A stretch of 29,939 nt of DNA from a virus. This document shows, piece after piece, positions 21,301-28,829 of the stretch. The stretch is taken from the IMG/VR virus record IMGVR_UViG_3300017751_000137, positions 1 to 29,939 of that record; one strand, 5' to 3'. Under the pieces are notes generated by a model. The model made no database searches and was not told where the DNA came from. It saw only the letters and a list, made by a program, of their open reading frames with translations. The stretch's first letter is position 1; each line of letters starts with the position of its first letter. The position numbers were made by a program, and so were the translations under genes.

Positions 21301-21447
21301 ATGGCATGTATATGGAAAGCAAAGAATGGCAACCTCTGGATAAAAGGTACGATCGTAGGCGAGTCTCGTTGGGGTGGATACTACCACATCGACTGTGGAC
21401 TTAACGAGATCTACAAGATCCGAAAAGAGAACGTTTTGAAAAAGTAG
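21301..21447 (+). CDS. 48-residue hypothetical protein
   Basis: A short frame from ATG after AGAAGGAAA, starting MACIWKAKNGNLWIKGTIVG. It appears beta-rich (GGYYHIDCGLNEIYKI), perhaps a small barrel, and ends basic. It sits alone between two promoters, so it is likely made early. Its stop TAG runs into the next promoter. No family recognised. Confidence 0.65.
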   Translation: MACIWKAKNGNLWIKGTIVGESRWGGYYHIDCGLNEIYKIRKENVLKK

Positions 21448-21476
21448 TTGACATTTGCACTCGACTGTATTAGAAT
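21448..21476 (+). promoter_or_regulatory. Sigma70-like promoter for methyltransferase-topoisomerase operon
   Basis: TTGACA at 21448-21453, 17-base spacer, TAGAAT at 21471-21476, beginning right after the stop of the 48-residue gene and about 25 bases before the methyltransferase ATG. Confidence 0.75.
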
Positions 21477-21501
21477 GGCACCTTCAATATGGGATTTAAG
21501 T

Positions 21502-22209
21502 ATGAAACCAGCATTAAACATTAACATAGATTGTGGTCCATTAGACATAGACCATATATCGAACATGCGTAAGGAGTTCTTTCAACGCATGGATTATGAG
21601 TGGTGGGTAAAGGTTGAGCCAGGAGATGTAGTCGTAGATGTTGGTGCTTGTGTAGGATTCTTCACATGTGCTGCTCTCGACAAAGGTGCTTCTCGAGTCT
21701 ATGCTATTGAGCCTAATGAGGAATTGCTACAACTCGTCATGAAGAACTCTTTTGGTTATATCAAAAACCAGCCTATCTGCCCAGTCATTCCTATTCATGC
21801 AGCTATGGGTAATGACATTAAACACGTCAAGCATGTATACGATGATGGTAACGATTTCCCTATGATTGCGTTTAGGGATTTCTTACATCAGCAAAACCTA
21901 CTACATATTGACTTCATGAAAGTCGATTGTGAAGGTGGTGAGTACAGCTTCTTAAATGGCGAGAACTCTGCTTGGATCTTTGACAACGTAGATCGTATGG
22001 CGATCGAGATTCATTTAAGAGCGACACAAACTGGTAAACAAGACTTTATTGAGTTTCGAGATAATTTTCTCAAACCCTTCTTTGATGCTAATCGAGTACG
22101 ATTCATGCATAGTAATTTGAAGGATACAATATGGCAGGACTCATATATACTCGAAGAAAACTACAACGAAGTTCCTGCAGAATTTATGATCTACATTACA
22201 GGTAAATAA
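21502..22209 (+). CDS. FkbM-family methyltransferase
   Basis: A 235-residue SAM-dependent methyltransferase. VVVDVGACVGFFT is motif I (SAM binding), AIEPNEELLQLV follows as the acidic loop, and IDFMKVDCEGGEYSFL carries the family's KxDxEG-E signature. I start at MKPALN; an upstream in-frame codon lies in the promoter. FkbM enzymes O-methylate sugars or other small molecules; the target here is unknown but the sugar genes make a glycan plausible. A paralogue lies at 26206-26919. It ends on the first base of the topoisomerase gene. Confidence 0.85.
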   Translation: MKPALNINIDCGPLDIDHISNMRKEFFQRMDYEWWVKVEPGDVVVDVGACVGFFTCAALDKGASRVYAIEPNEELLQLVMKNSFGYIKNQPICPVIPIHAAMGNDIKHVKHVYDDGNDFPMIAFRDFLHQQNLLHIDFMKVDCEGGEYSFLNGENSAWIFDNVDRMAIEIHLRATQTGKQDFIEFRDNFLKPFFDANRVRFMHSNLKDTIWQDSYILEENYNEVPAEFMIYITGK

Positions 22210-24038
22210 TGAGTAAAGAAACTGAACAGTTCAGAATCCTAACAGCTCGACAGCATGTTCGAGAACGCATTGGTATGTACATGGGTTCAAGTTCCCAAGA
22301 GGATATTGAGCGCTTTGTACTAGGTCAATGGAAGAGCGCTAGATACGTACCTGCTCTATCAAAAATGGTCGATGAGATTCTCGACAATGCTATTGATGAA
22401 GCAATTCGTACTGAGTTCAAATACGCTAATAAAATTAACGTATCGGTTCGTGGTGACACAATCACTGTTACTGACAACGGCCGAGGTATTCCTCAAGACA
22501 AAATTCACGATGAAAACTTGGGTGAAGAAATTATGCGCCCTGTTGCAGCTTGGACTAAAGTCAATGCAGGTACATCGTTTGATGATGAACGAGTTACGAT
22601 CGGTACTAACGGTGTCGGCTCAGCTGCTACCAACTTCCTATCGGCTCAGTTCGTTGGTCGTACTTGGAGCAATGGTAACGAGGTATGTGTCAAATGTAAA
22701 GATGGCGCAGACAGTCTAAGTGTTGCAGAAAAAGAACGAATCGGTAATGGTACTGAGGTATCCTTTGTTCCTGACTTTGAGTTGTTCGAAGTAAGTAGCC
22801 TCGAGGATCTTGATACTATTGCACTTATCGAAGATCGTTTGATTAGTCTTCAAATGGCATTCCCTGAGATTGCTTTCTCATTTAATAAGCGTCGAGTCAA
22901 AGTGACTGACATGAAGAAGTATGCAGCTTTGTTCGGTGACAACTGTATCATAGAAAAGAGTGATGATCTATCATTCTTCTTTGCTACATCAGAAGACGGA
23001 TTCCGATCTAACTCGTTTGTGAATGGTGTAAACACTCGCAGTGGTGGTAACTACGTTGACTTCTTAGTCAATGGTGTTGTCGATGAGCTGGGTACAATGA
23101 TTAAGCGTAAGCATAAAATCGAGGTAGTACGTTCTACGATTAAGAATGGTCTTACCTTTGTCAAGTTTGCTCGTAATTTTGTGAATCCAAAGTTCGACAG
23201 TCAAACTAAGGAAAGGTTAACGAATCCTTATGGTAACATTAAGGAACATGTCGAAAGTGCAGGAGTCAAGGATTTTCAAACTCTAGCGAGGAAGATATTG
23301 AACTCGCCTGACATTATCGATCCTATCATCGAAGCTCAGCTTGCTAAAAAGCTAGCGGCTGACAGACGAGCTGCTACTCTTGCTCAAAAGAAATTACGCA
23401 AGGTGAAAGTGGCTAAGCACATTGCAGCTAACAAAGATGATGCTACTCTCAAGATTGTTGAGGGTGATTCGGCTATGGGATTCTTATTGAAAGTACGTGA
23501 TCCTAATAAGGTTGGTGCATTCCCACTTCGTGGTGTAATCATGAATACATGGGATATGAAACCTGCTGATGTACTTAAGAATAAGGAACTCAGTGAATTG
23601 GTAGCAGTATTGGGACTTGACATTAACAATCCTGATAGTGTTGACGATATGACATATGCTCGAGTAGCTGCATTAACTGATGCTGACCATGATGGTATTG
23701 GTCACATTAGTCCATTGCTTATTGCTTTCTTCTTTAAGTTCTGGCCTAGGCTACTACATGAGCGCCGAGTTATGATTACTCGTACACCTATTATGATTAG
23801 CTCAAAGAAGGACGAAGTCAAGTGGTTCTATAACTACGAAGGTGCTTCTGAGTTCAAAAGTAAAAATGCTGATTGGAAGCACCGATATATAAAAGGCTTG
23901 GGCAGCCTTGTTGAAGAAGAATATTCTGAGATTATTAATGAGCCTGTTTACGACACGGTATCAGTAGACGATGCTGAAGTATTCCAAATGATGTTTGGTA
24001 AAGATGCCAACCTTCGTAAAGAGTACATGTTACGATGA
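22209..24038 (+). CDS. 39: DNA topoisomerase II large subunit, gp39+gp60 in one chain
   Basis: A 609-residue type II topoisomerase ATPase/TOPRIM subunit. The GHKL ATPase is seen at EILDNAIDEA, DNGRGIP and GTNGVGSAATN; the TOPRIM domain at EGDSAMG and LTDADHDGIGH (DxD metal site). In T4 this subunit is split into gp39 and gp60; here it is a single open frame, as in most relatives. It works with gp52 downstream (four-base overlap) to relax and segregate replicating phage DNA. The upstream gene's stop overlaps its ATG. Confidence 0.95.
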   Translation: MSKETEQFRILTARQHVRERIGMYMGSSSQEDIERFVLGQWKSARYVPALSKMVDEILDNAIDEAIRTEFKYANKINVSVRGDTITVTDNGRGIPQDKIHDENLGEEIMRPVAAWTKVNAGTSFDDERVTIGTNGVGSAATNFLSAQFVGRTWSNGNEVCVKCKDGADSLSVAEKERIGNGTEVSFVPDFELFEVSSLEDLDTIALIEDRLISLQMAFPEIAFSFNKRRVKVTDMKKYAALFGDNCIIEKSDDLSFFFATSEDGFRSNSFVNGVNTRSGGNYVDFLVNGVVDELGTMIKRKHKIEVVRSTIKNGLTFVKFARNFVNPKFDSQTKERLTNPYGNIKEHVESAGVKDFQTLARKILNSPDIIDPIIEAQLAKKLAADRRAATLAQKKLRKVKVAKHIAANKDDATLKIVEGDSAMGFLLKVRDPNKVGAFPLRGVIMNTWDMKPADVLKNKELSELVAVLGLDINNPDSVDDMTYARVAALTDADHDGIGHISPLLIAFFFKFWPRLLHERRVMITRTPIMISSKKDEVKWFYNYEGASEFKSKNADWKHRYIKGLGSLVEEEYSEIINEPVYDTVSVDDAEVFQMMFGKDANLRKEYMLR

Positions 24039-25417
24039 ACGATATGAAATTTACTACTGCAGGTGATTATATGAATGATGTGACTATGTTTACAGGCGAT
24101 ACGAATGATTACCCAATCTCACAGGTTGCGGCTAACGAATGGTTAAGCTTTGCTAAGTACACCGTTGAGTCTCGAGCTATACCAAATATGATTGATGGCC
24201 TTAAGCCGGTGCAAAGGTTTTACTTGTACTCTTCGATCATCAACTCAAAGCGTGAGTTTAAGAAAGTCTCAGCGGTGAGTGGTATTATATCAGATTACGG
24301 TTACAATCATGGTGAAGGTTCTGCGGCAGGCTCCGGTCAACTTATGGCTGCAGCATGGAATAACAACCTTTGCTTAATTGAAGGTCGTGGATCGTTTGGT
24401 ACTCGGCTGGTTCAAGAAGCTGCTTCACCTCGTTATGTTTATAGTCGACTACATGAAAACTTCAATACTTACATTAAAGATATTGAACTATCTCCTGTAC
24501 ACGAAGATCCTGAGCATGAACCACCGGCGTTCTACCTTCCTGTTATTCCACTCGTATTAGTCAATGGAACGAAAGGTATCGCTACTGGATTTGCTACTAA
24601 CATTCTTCCACACTGTCCTGAAAGTATTACCGCTGCATGTGCTGAGTACATTACAACAGGTAACATTGCAAAACCTATTGATATCAAGTTCCCTGAGTTT
24701 ACTGGACGAGTTGTACAAAATCTACAAGAACCTAATAAGTATACGGTCATCGGTAACTACGAAAAGAAAGGTAAGACACAGTTAACGATTACTGAAGTAC
24801 CCTATGGCTTCGATCGAGAAGGCTATGTAAAGGTACTTGATGGCCTCGAGGATGATGGAGATATCGTATCCTACGAAGACTTATGTGATAAGACCGGCTT
24901 CAGATTTGAAGTCAAGCTCAAGCAAAATACTTCAGCAAATTGGAACGAAAGCAAAATCCTTTCGAAGTTTAAGTTGAGTAAGCCACTATCACAAAACCTT
25001 ACAGTGATCGATCAGTTCGGTAAACTTCGTGAGTATGATGATGCACGACAAATTGTTAAGGACTTCTGTGACTTCCGAATGGGAGTACTTCAAAAGCGTA
25101 TTGAACTACGTCAAGAAGAAGCAAGTGAACTAGGTGGATGGCTAAACGTGAAGATGCAATTCATCCAAGCGGTACTTGACAATAAAATCGAATTCAAAAA
25201 CAAAAAGAAAGCTGCTGTCGGTAAGCAAATCGTTGAGCATACCGATGCTACACAGGATCAAATCGATCGACTACTTCGTATTAACATTATGAGCTTGACT
25301 GATGAGATGGTCAAGGAACTCAAAAAAGAAATAGGACAGGCTATGAAAGACTATAAGTTTTGGAGTCGAGAAAAGCCTAAAAGCCAATTTGCACTAGATC
25401 TTGAGAATATATCATGA
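24035..25417 (+). CDS. 52: DNA topoisomerase II medium subunit gp52
   Basis: A 460-residue DNA-cleavage subunit (GyrA/ParC-like). Y134 in AASPRYVYSRLH is the expected catalytic tyrosine, and IPNMIDGLKPVQR and NHGEGSAAGSGQ are the upstream winged-helix landmarks; GTKGIATGFATNI follows. It pairs with the gp39/60 protein encoded directly upstream (four-base overlap). The C-terminus is a long helical region typical of gp52, without the extended GyrA beta-propeller. Confidence 0.95.
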   Translation: MNDMKFTTAGDYMNDVTMFTGDTNDYPISQVAANEWLSFAKYTVESRAIPNMIDGLKPVQRFYLYSSIINSKREFKKVSAVSGIISDYGYNHGEGSAAGSGQLMAAAWNNNLCLIEGRGSFGTRLVQEAASPRYVYSRLHENFNTYIKDIELSPVHEDPEHEPPAFYLPVIPLVLVNGTKGIATGFATNILPHCPESITAACAEYITTGNIAKPIDIKFPEFTGRVVQNLQEPNKYTVIGNYEKKGKTQLTITEVPYGFDREGYVKVLDGLEDDGDIVSYEDLCDKTGFRFEVKLKQNTSANWNESKILSKFKLSKPLSQNLTVIDQFGKLREYDDARQIVKDFCDFRMGVLQKRIELRQEEASELGGWLNVKMQFIQAVLDNKIEFKNKKKAAVGKQIVEHTDATQDQIDRLLRINIMSLTDEMVKELKKEIGQAMKDYKFWSREKPKSQFALDLENIS

Positions 25418-25587
25418 GCAGTAAAGTAGATAAAATTATAGAAGAGCTTGAAAAAGAGAAAAAAGAACGTGAGCTACGTAAAGGCTCCAAGCGAGACGTC
25501 GGTAAAATGCATCCTCATATCGAAGAGTCTCGTAAACACTGGAACTATGACGTAGGGATGGATGCTGATGATAACTTACTCGACTAA
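25414..25587 (+). CDS. 57-residue charged protein
   Basis: A short frame coupled to gp52 by ATGA overlap. The first half is a very charged helix (KVDKIIEELEKEKKERELRK), the second half contains MHPHIEESRKHWNYD. No membrane span or catalytic motif. Function unknown. Confidence 0.65.
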   Translation: MSSKVDKIIEELEKEKKERELRKGSKRDVGKMHPHIEESRKHWNYDVGMDADDNLLD

Positions 25588-25921
25588 TTGGATGGGACCT
25601 GTTGCCACTCGCTGGTACGCAGATAATAATGTACCATTTGAAATACGAGAAACATCAGGTAAATTATATCCAAAGCGTGAGTATAAGCATTACTTAGAAT
25701 CTTATTCTTGTGGTCGTATTGATATTCGAGATGATTCCAAAGAAGGTTATGATGGTTGGGATGAATATGGTGTACGACCAATGCGAACCGAAGATTGGAA
25801 TGCGTTCAGCGATTGGTTAGATAATATGCAGACCGAAGAACTTTGGAGCTACGACAAGTTAATAGAACACTTTCAATATTACAATAAAGCAGATATTAGG
25901 TGGGCAAATGAAAAAGAATAA
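25568..25921 (+). CDS. Conserved T4-like protein (MITYSTNWMGP type)
   Basis: A 117-residue protein from MITYSTNWMGPVATRWYADN, with GGGA upstream; it overlaps the prior gene by 20 bases. SCGRIDIRDDS, EYGVRPMRTEDWNAFSDWLDN and the acidic helix after it match, from memory, a protein widespread in T4-like marine phages and of unknown function. Tryptophan- and tyrosine-rich, no cysteine cluster. Confidence 0.75.
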   Translation: MITYSTNWMGPVATRWYADNNVPFEIRETSGKLYPKREYKHYLESYSCGRIDIRDDSKEGYDGWDEYGVRPMRTEDWNAFSDWLDNMQTEELWSYDKLIEHFQYYNKADIRWANEKE

Positions 25922-26048
25922 GTGGGACAGGTTTGACGCAATTCTAGATCGCATAGGCATCGCTTCACTACAAGCTATGATCTTTGGTGGCCTTGCACTA
26001 TGGATAGGAATTATAGTAATCGCTTTAAAGGAGTTTCTCTTTGTTTAA
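25908..26048 (+). CDS. 46-residue membrane protein
   Basis: MKKNKWDRFDAILDRIGIAS, then a hydrophobic helix (MIFGGLALWIGIIVIAL) and a short tail. The ATG overlaps the upstream gene by 14 bases, and its 3' end carries the AAGGAG site of the next gene. Function unknown. Confidence 0.65.
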   Translation: MKKNKWDRFDAILDRIGIASLQAMIFGGLALWIGIIVIALKEFLFV

Positions 26049-26205
26049 AGAGCTTTGGAAAATCTGGCAATATAGTTTGGGTGGATACTCAGATGATAAA
26101 ACTGAGCCTTACGACAAGTACATTACCATAGTGCGTACTATTGTGGTAGGAGTCAACTTTATCACCTGCTTCTTTATCATGGCGAACGCTGTACACCACT
26201 GGTAA
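26041..26205 (+). CDS. 54-residue membrane protein with TTG start
   Basis: Starts at TTG, with AAAGGAG six bases upstream inside the preceding gene. The sequence MFKELWKIWQYSLGGYSDDK resembles a conserved small protein of marine T4-like phages, followed by a membrane helix (TIVVGVNFITCFFIMANAV) and VHHW at the end. It stops one base before the stop of the converging methyltransferase gene. Function unknown. Confidence 0.7.
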   Translation: MFKELWKIWQYSLGGYSDDKTEPYDKYITIVRTIVVGVNFITCFFIMANAVHHW

Positions 26206-26919
26206 TTACCAATTCGTAATGTAGATCATAAACTTATCAGGCAATAGTTCCTTAAAGTTATCCGCATACATCTTCTCTTCGATCTTATTATCTTGATACT
26301 TGACTCGGCCTAGATCATGAAATGGTTTTAGGAATTTGTCTCGCCATTGAGTAAACTTAAGCTCAGATCCATATTGCGCATTGATATGAACCATGATTGC
26401 CATGTGTCTTACATTCTGCGCACAAAAATCTCGAGCATCCTCAGATAGAATACCAAACTCAGCTCCTTCAGCTGCAACCTTCAGAAAGTCAATCTTTTGA
26501 ATATTGTGAGTTTGGCATAATTGTCGCAATGACATTAGCGGTGCTTCGGGACTTCCAGGTATGCGCTTTCGTATTCCAAACACATTACCGAGATCAACAT
26601 CAGTTTTACCTATTGCAGCATGAATAGGAATCACTACTGGATCTGACCTTCCTATAATATAATCACTTACATTACCAATCGCAGTCTTGAGTAGACTTTC
26701 ACTAGGTTCTACCATGTAGACTCGCTTTGCTCCTACATCTAATGCACACGCCGAAAACAAACCTACACCTGCACCAATGTCAACAACGACATCACCTTCA
26801 CTAACGGTGCGCCACCAATCGTAATTTCGAGTAATGAATAAGCGATTATGAAGATTAACTACTTCATGCATGGGTAGGGCACCCATATCCGCTTCGGTGT
26901 GGAAAGCTTTTTGAACCAT
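26206..26919 (-). CDS. Second FkbM-family methyltransferase, inverted
   Basis: A 237-residue paralogue of the protein at 21502-22209 (shared DYxWW start region, VVVDIGAGVGLFSACALDVGA motif I, VIPIHAAIG, FLKPF and the MIYIT end). Oddity: the family KxDxEG signature reads KVAAEGAEF, so the aspartate is alanine; the other copy keeps KVDCEGGEY. This may change or abolish activity. It is the only minus-strand gene in the right half, with its own TATAAATA promoter 35 bases upstream and GAGG before the ATG, consistent with insertion as a late, self-contained unit. Confidence 0.82.
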   Translation of the reverse strand: MVQKAFHTEADMGALPMHEVVNLHNRLFITRNYDWWRTVSEGDVVVDIGAGVGLFSACALDVGAKRVYMVEPSESLLKTAIGNVSDYIIGRSDPVVIPIHAAIGKTDVDLGNVFGIRKRIPGSPEAPLMSLRQLCQTHNIQKIDFLKVAAEGAEFGILSEDARDFCAQNVRHMAIMVHINAQYGSELKFTQWRDKFLKPFHDLGRVKYQDNKIEEKMYADNFKELLPDKFMIYITNW

Positions 26920-26935
26920 TGTATATCCTCAACAT

Positions 26936-26943
26936 AATAAATA
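26936..26943 (+). promoter_or_regulatory. Possible late promoter (AATAAATA)
   Basis: One base off TATAAATA, 45 bases before the tail-tube-like gene start, and close to the opposing exact late promoter at 26954-26961. Confidence 0.45.
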
Positions 26944-26953
26944 GTATAGTTAT

Positions 26954-26961
26954 TATTTATA
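26954..26961 (-). promoter_or_regulatory. Late promoter for the second FkbM gene (TATAAATA)
   Basis: Exact TATAAATA on the minus strand, 35 bases before the ATG at 26919. Confidence 0.78.
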
Positions 26962-26987
26962 TCGCGACACACAAAAAGGTACAACGC

Positions 26988-27473
26988 ATGATTACTAACT
27001 ATTTGTCCACGGGCGGATTCGATATTACGATACCTCGATTGCCGAATGTGGAATTCTTTTCTCAAAAAATCGTACTACCCGGCGTTGACTCTGCTCCTAT
27101 TGAGCGTAGTGGACCATTAAGCACAGTCTTTGATACTGCCGATCGTTTGCGCTACACTGATTTTGATCTCAGCTTTATTATCGACGAAAACATGAATAAC
27201 TATCTTGAGATCTTTAATTGGATGAGAGGTATTACGGCGCCTGAATCTACATCTCAATATAAAGCTCTCGCAGAAAGCGAAGATGGTGTTACATCAGACA
27301 TCACTGTTCTCATTTTAAACAGTCACAAAAATCCTAATATATCGGTTACATTCTTAAATGCTTTTCCAGTAGGCTTGACTCCTATCTCTCTTGAGATGAA
27401 CAACACCGATGTTACGTACGCCGAAGGTACAGTCACATTCAGATACGACAGGTTTAATATTCAACAACTATAA
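26988..27473 (+). CDS. Tail-tube-fold virion protein (gp19-like)
   Basis: 161 residues from MITNYLSTGGFDITIPR; AGG precedes this ATG and a longer upstream frame would start before the promoters. Its end, FLNAFPVGLTPISLEMNNTD and VTFRYDRFNI, is the typical closing block of T4 gp19 tail-tube and related baseplate tube proteins ('FP-x-xLxxIxLxxxxxD, V-x-F-x-Y-x-R/Y-F-x-I'). At 161 residues it is near T4 gp19 (163). Which tube or tube-initiator protein it is cannot be told. It may use the nearby AATAAATA. Confidence 0.72.
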   Translation: MITNYLSTGGFDITIPRLPNVEFFSQKIVLPGVDSAPIERSGPLSTVFDTADRLRYTDFDLSFIIDENMNNYLEIFNWMRGITAPESTSQYKALAESEDGVTSDITVLILNSHKNPNISVTFLNAFPVGLTPISLEMNNTDVTYAEGTVTFRYDRFNIQQL

Positions 27474-27478
27474 ATGCC

Positions 27479-27507
27479 TGTACAATGTGTACAAATTGTG
27501 ATAGAAT
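27479..27507 (+). promoter_or_regulatory. Sigma70-like promoter for uvsY
   Basis: TGTACA at 27479-27484, 17-base spacer, TAGAAT at 27502-27507, 44 bases before the UvsY ATG. Just upstream TATAAATG (27469-27476) is one base off a late promoter. Confidence 0.7.
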
Positions 27508-27550
27508 ATGAACTTGTTTTTAACTTATGTTTATACTATGGATATAACTG

Positions 27551-27988
27551 ATGGATACAAATGACATTTCTGCGATATGGGCTGCCGACGCTCCTATTGA
27601 TGAAACAAACCTAGTCGGTGAAAGTAAGCGCATTCCCAACCTACATAGTAAGTACTACAATATGTACTATAGGGAAGTGTTGCGTGTTAAGAAGCTTAAG
27701 GCCGAATATAAGGAACTTGAGCTTGCTAAGCGTGAGTGGCTCGATGGTTCTATGCCCGAAGAAGATTTGCGTGACCGTGGATGGAAGCCACAGCAGAAGA
27801 AAATCATTCGGCAGGATATCGATAAATACTTACAGGCAGATAAGGAAATTATCAAACTCAGTTTGACGATTGATTTCCATACCGCTAATGCTAATTACCT
27901 CGAAGACATTATTAAGACGATACATTCGAGGAATTTTATAATTAAGTCAATGATTGATATGCTCAAGTTCCAGGCAGGTGATTATTAA
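27551..27988 (+). CDS. uvsY: Recombination mediator UvsY
   Basis: A 145-residue basic helical protein. LHSKYYNMYYREVLRVKKLK, the KAEYKELELAKREWLDG helix and the C-terminal TIHSRNFIIKSMIDMLKF match the layout of T4 UvsY (137 residues). UvsY helps UvsX displace gp32 from single-stranded DNA, and both partners are encoded in this window. The stop overlaps the aldolase ATG (TAATG). Confidence 0.85.
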   Translation: MDTNDISAIWAADAPIDETNLVGESKRIPNLHSKYYNMYYREVLRVKKLKAEYKELELAKREWLDGSMPEEDLRDRGWKPQQKKIIRQDIDKYLQADKEIIKLSLTIDFHTANANYLEDIIKTIHSRNFIIKSMIDMLKFQAGDY

Positions 27989-28596
27989 TGTTAGAAACAA
28001 TATGTGAAGTAATGAGACATTCTTACGATAGAGGAATGATTAGTACTCGTGATGGTAACGTATCTTTACGTCATGCTGATCGTGATCATTTCTATGTCAC
28101 ACCTTCTGGTGTTCGTAAGCAAGTCATGCAATACGATATGTTTAAGAAATTGAATGCAAAGACAGGCGAAGACATCCATTTTACCGACGCGGCTAGTGGT
28201 TTAAAACCTACTGGTGAGCTACCTCTTCATCATGGGCTTCAACGTGTGATTCCTACCGAAGTACGTGTTGTACTACATACCCATCCAACATATATCGTAG
28301 CAGCTATGCATGCTGGTATTGAGTTGCAGGAACTCGCAAATCTATTTCCCGAGCTAGGTCGATACTCAACGGTAGCAAAGAATGTTCCTGATGTTCCACC
28401 TATTTCTCAAGAGCTAGCTGATCATTGTTTCGAGAATCTTAAACTCTCGAGATCGACTGGTGAAACCGAGTTTGATTTAGTAGGAATCAAAGGTCACGGT
28501 ATTGTAGCAATTGACGAAACACCTTGGAGAGCATTTGAGCATATTGAAAGGTTGGACCATATCTGTAAAATTGTACTGACATCAGGTAATTACTAA
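27988..28596 (+). CDS. Class II aldolase/adducin-family protein
   Basis: A 202-residue protein of the L-fuculose-phosphate aldolase fold. TRDGNVSLR near 20-28 is the substrate-loop signature; E77 in PTGELPLHHG, H97 and H99 in HTHP, and H170 in GHG are the expected catalytic acid and three zinc ligands. The family cleaves or isomerises phosphorylated sugars. Here it sits between uvsY and uvsW, coupled to both neighbours by TAATG overlaps. A role in sugar metabolism alongside the phosphomannomutase is possible; it may instead have been co-opted. Confidence 0.85.
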   Translation: MLETICEVMRHSYDRGMISTRDGNVSLRHADRDHFYVTPSGVRKQVMQYDMFKKLNAKTGEDIHFTDAASGLKPTGELPLHHGLQRVIPTEVRVVLHTHPTYIVAAMHAGIELQELANLFPELGRYSTVAKNVPDVPPISQELADHCFENLKLSRSTGETEFDLVGIKGHGIVAIDETPWRAFEHIERLDHICKIVLTSGNY

Positions 28597-28829
28597 TGAT
28601 TAAGTGGTTTCAAAAACTTATTGAACGTCCGCTCAAGGAAAATAAGTTCGATCAGACGGTGATGCATAATCTTCCAGTAATGGACGAAGAAGCTGACCCT
28701 TCAGACTTAACTCTCGAGAATGCTTATCGTACTCGTTGGATTTGGTATCATACTATATTAGCAATACTCATCTTTTTTACTAACCTCATTTTATTTGGAA
28801 TCTTTATTCTACTAGCAGTGAAACTATGA
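28596..28829 (+). CDS. Small membrane protein
   Basis: A 77-residue protein: a soluble acidic head (MDEEADPSDLTLENAYRTRWIW) then one or two hydrophobic helices (TILAILIFFTNLILFGIFILLAV). A similar 'ENxYRTRWxWYH' protein occurs in marine T4-like phages, from memory. Coupled to the aldolase by TAATG and to uvsW by ATGA. Function unknown. Confidence 0.7.
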   Translation: MIKWFQKLIERPLKENKFDQTVMHNLPVMDEEADPSDLTLENAYRTRWIWYHTILAILIFFTNLILFGIFILLAVKL

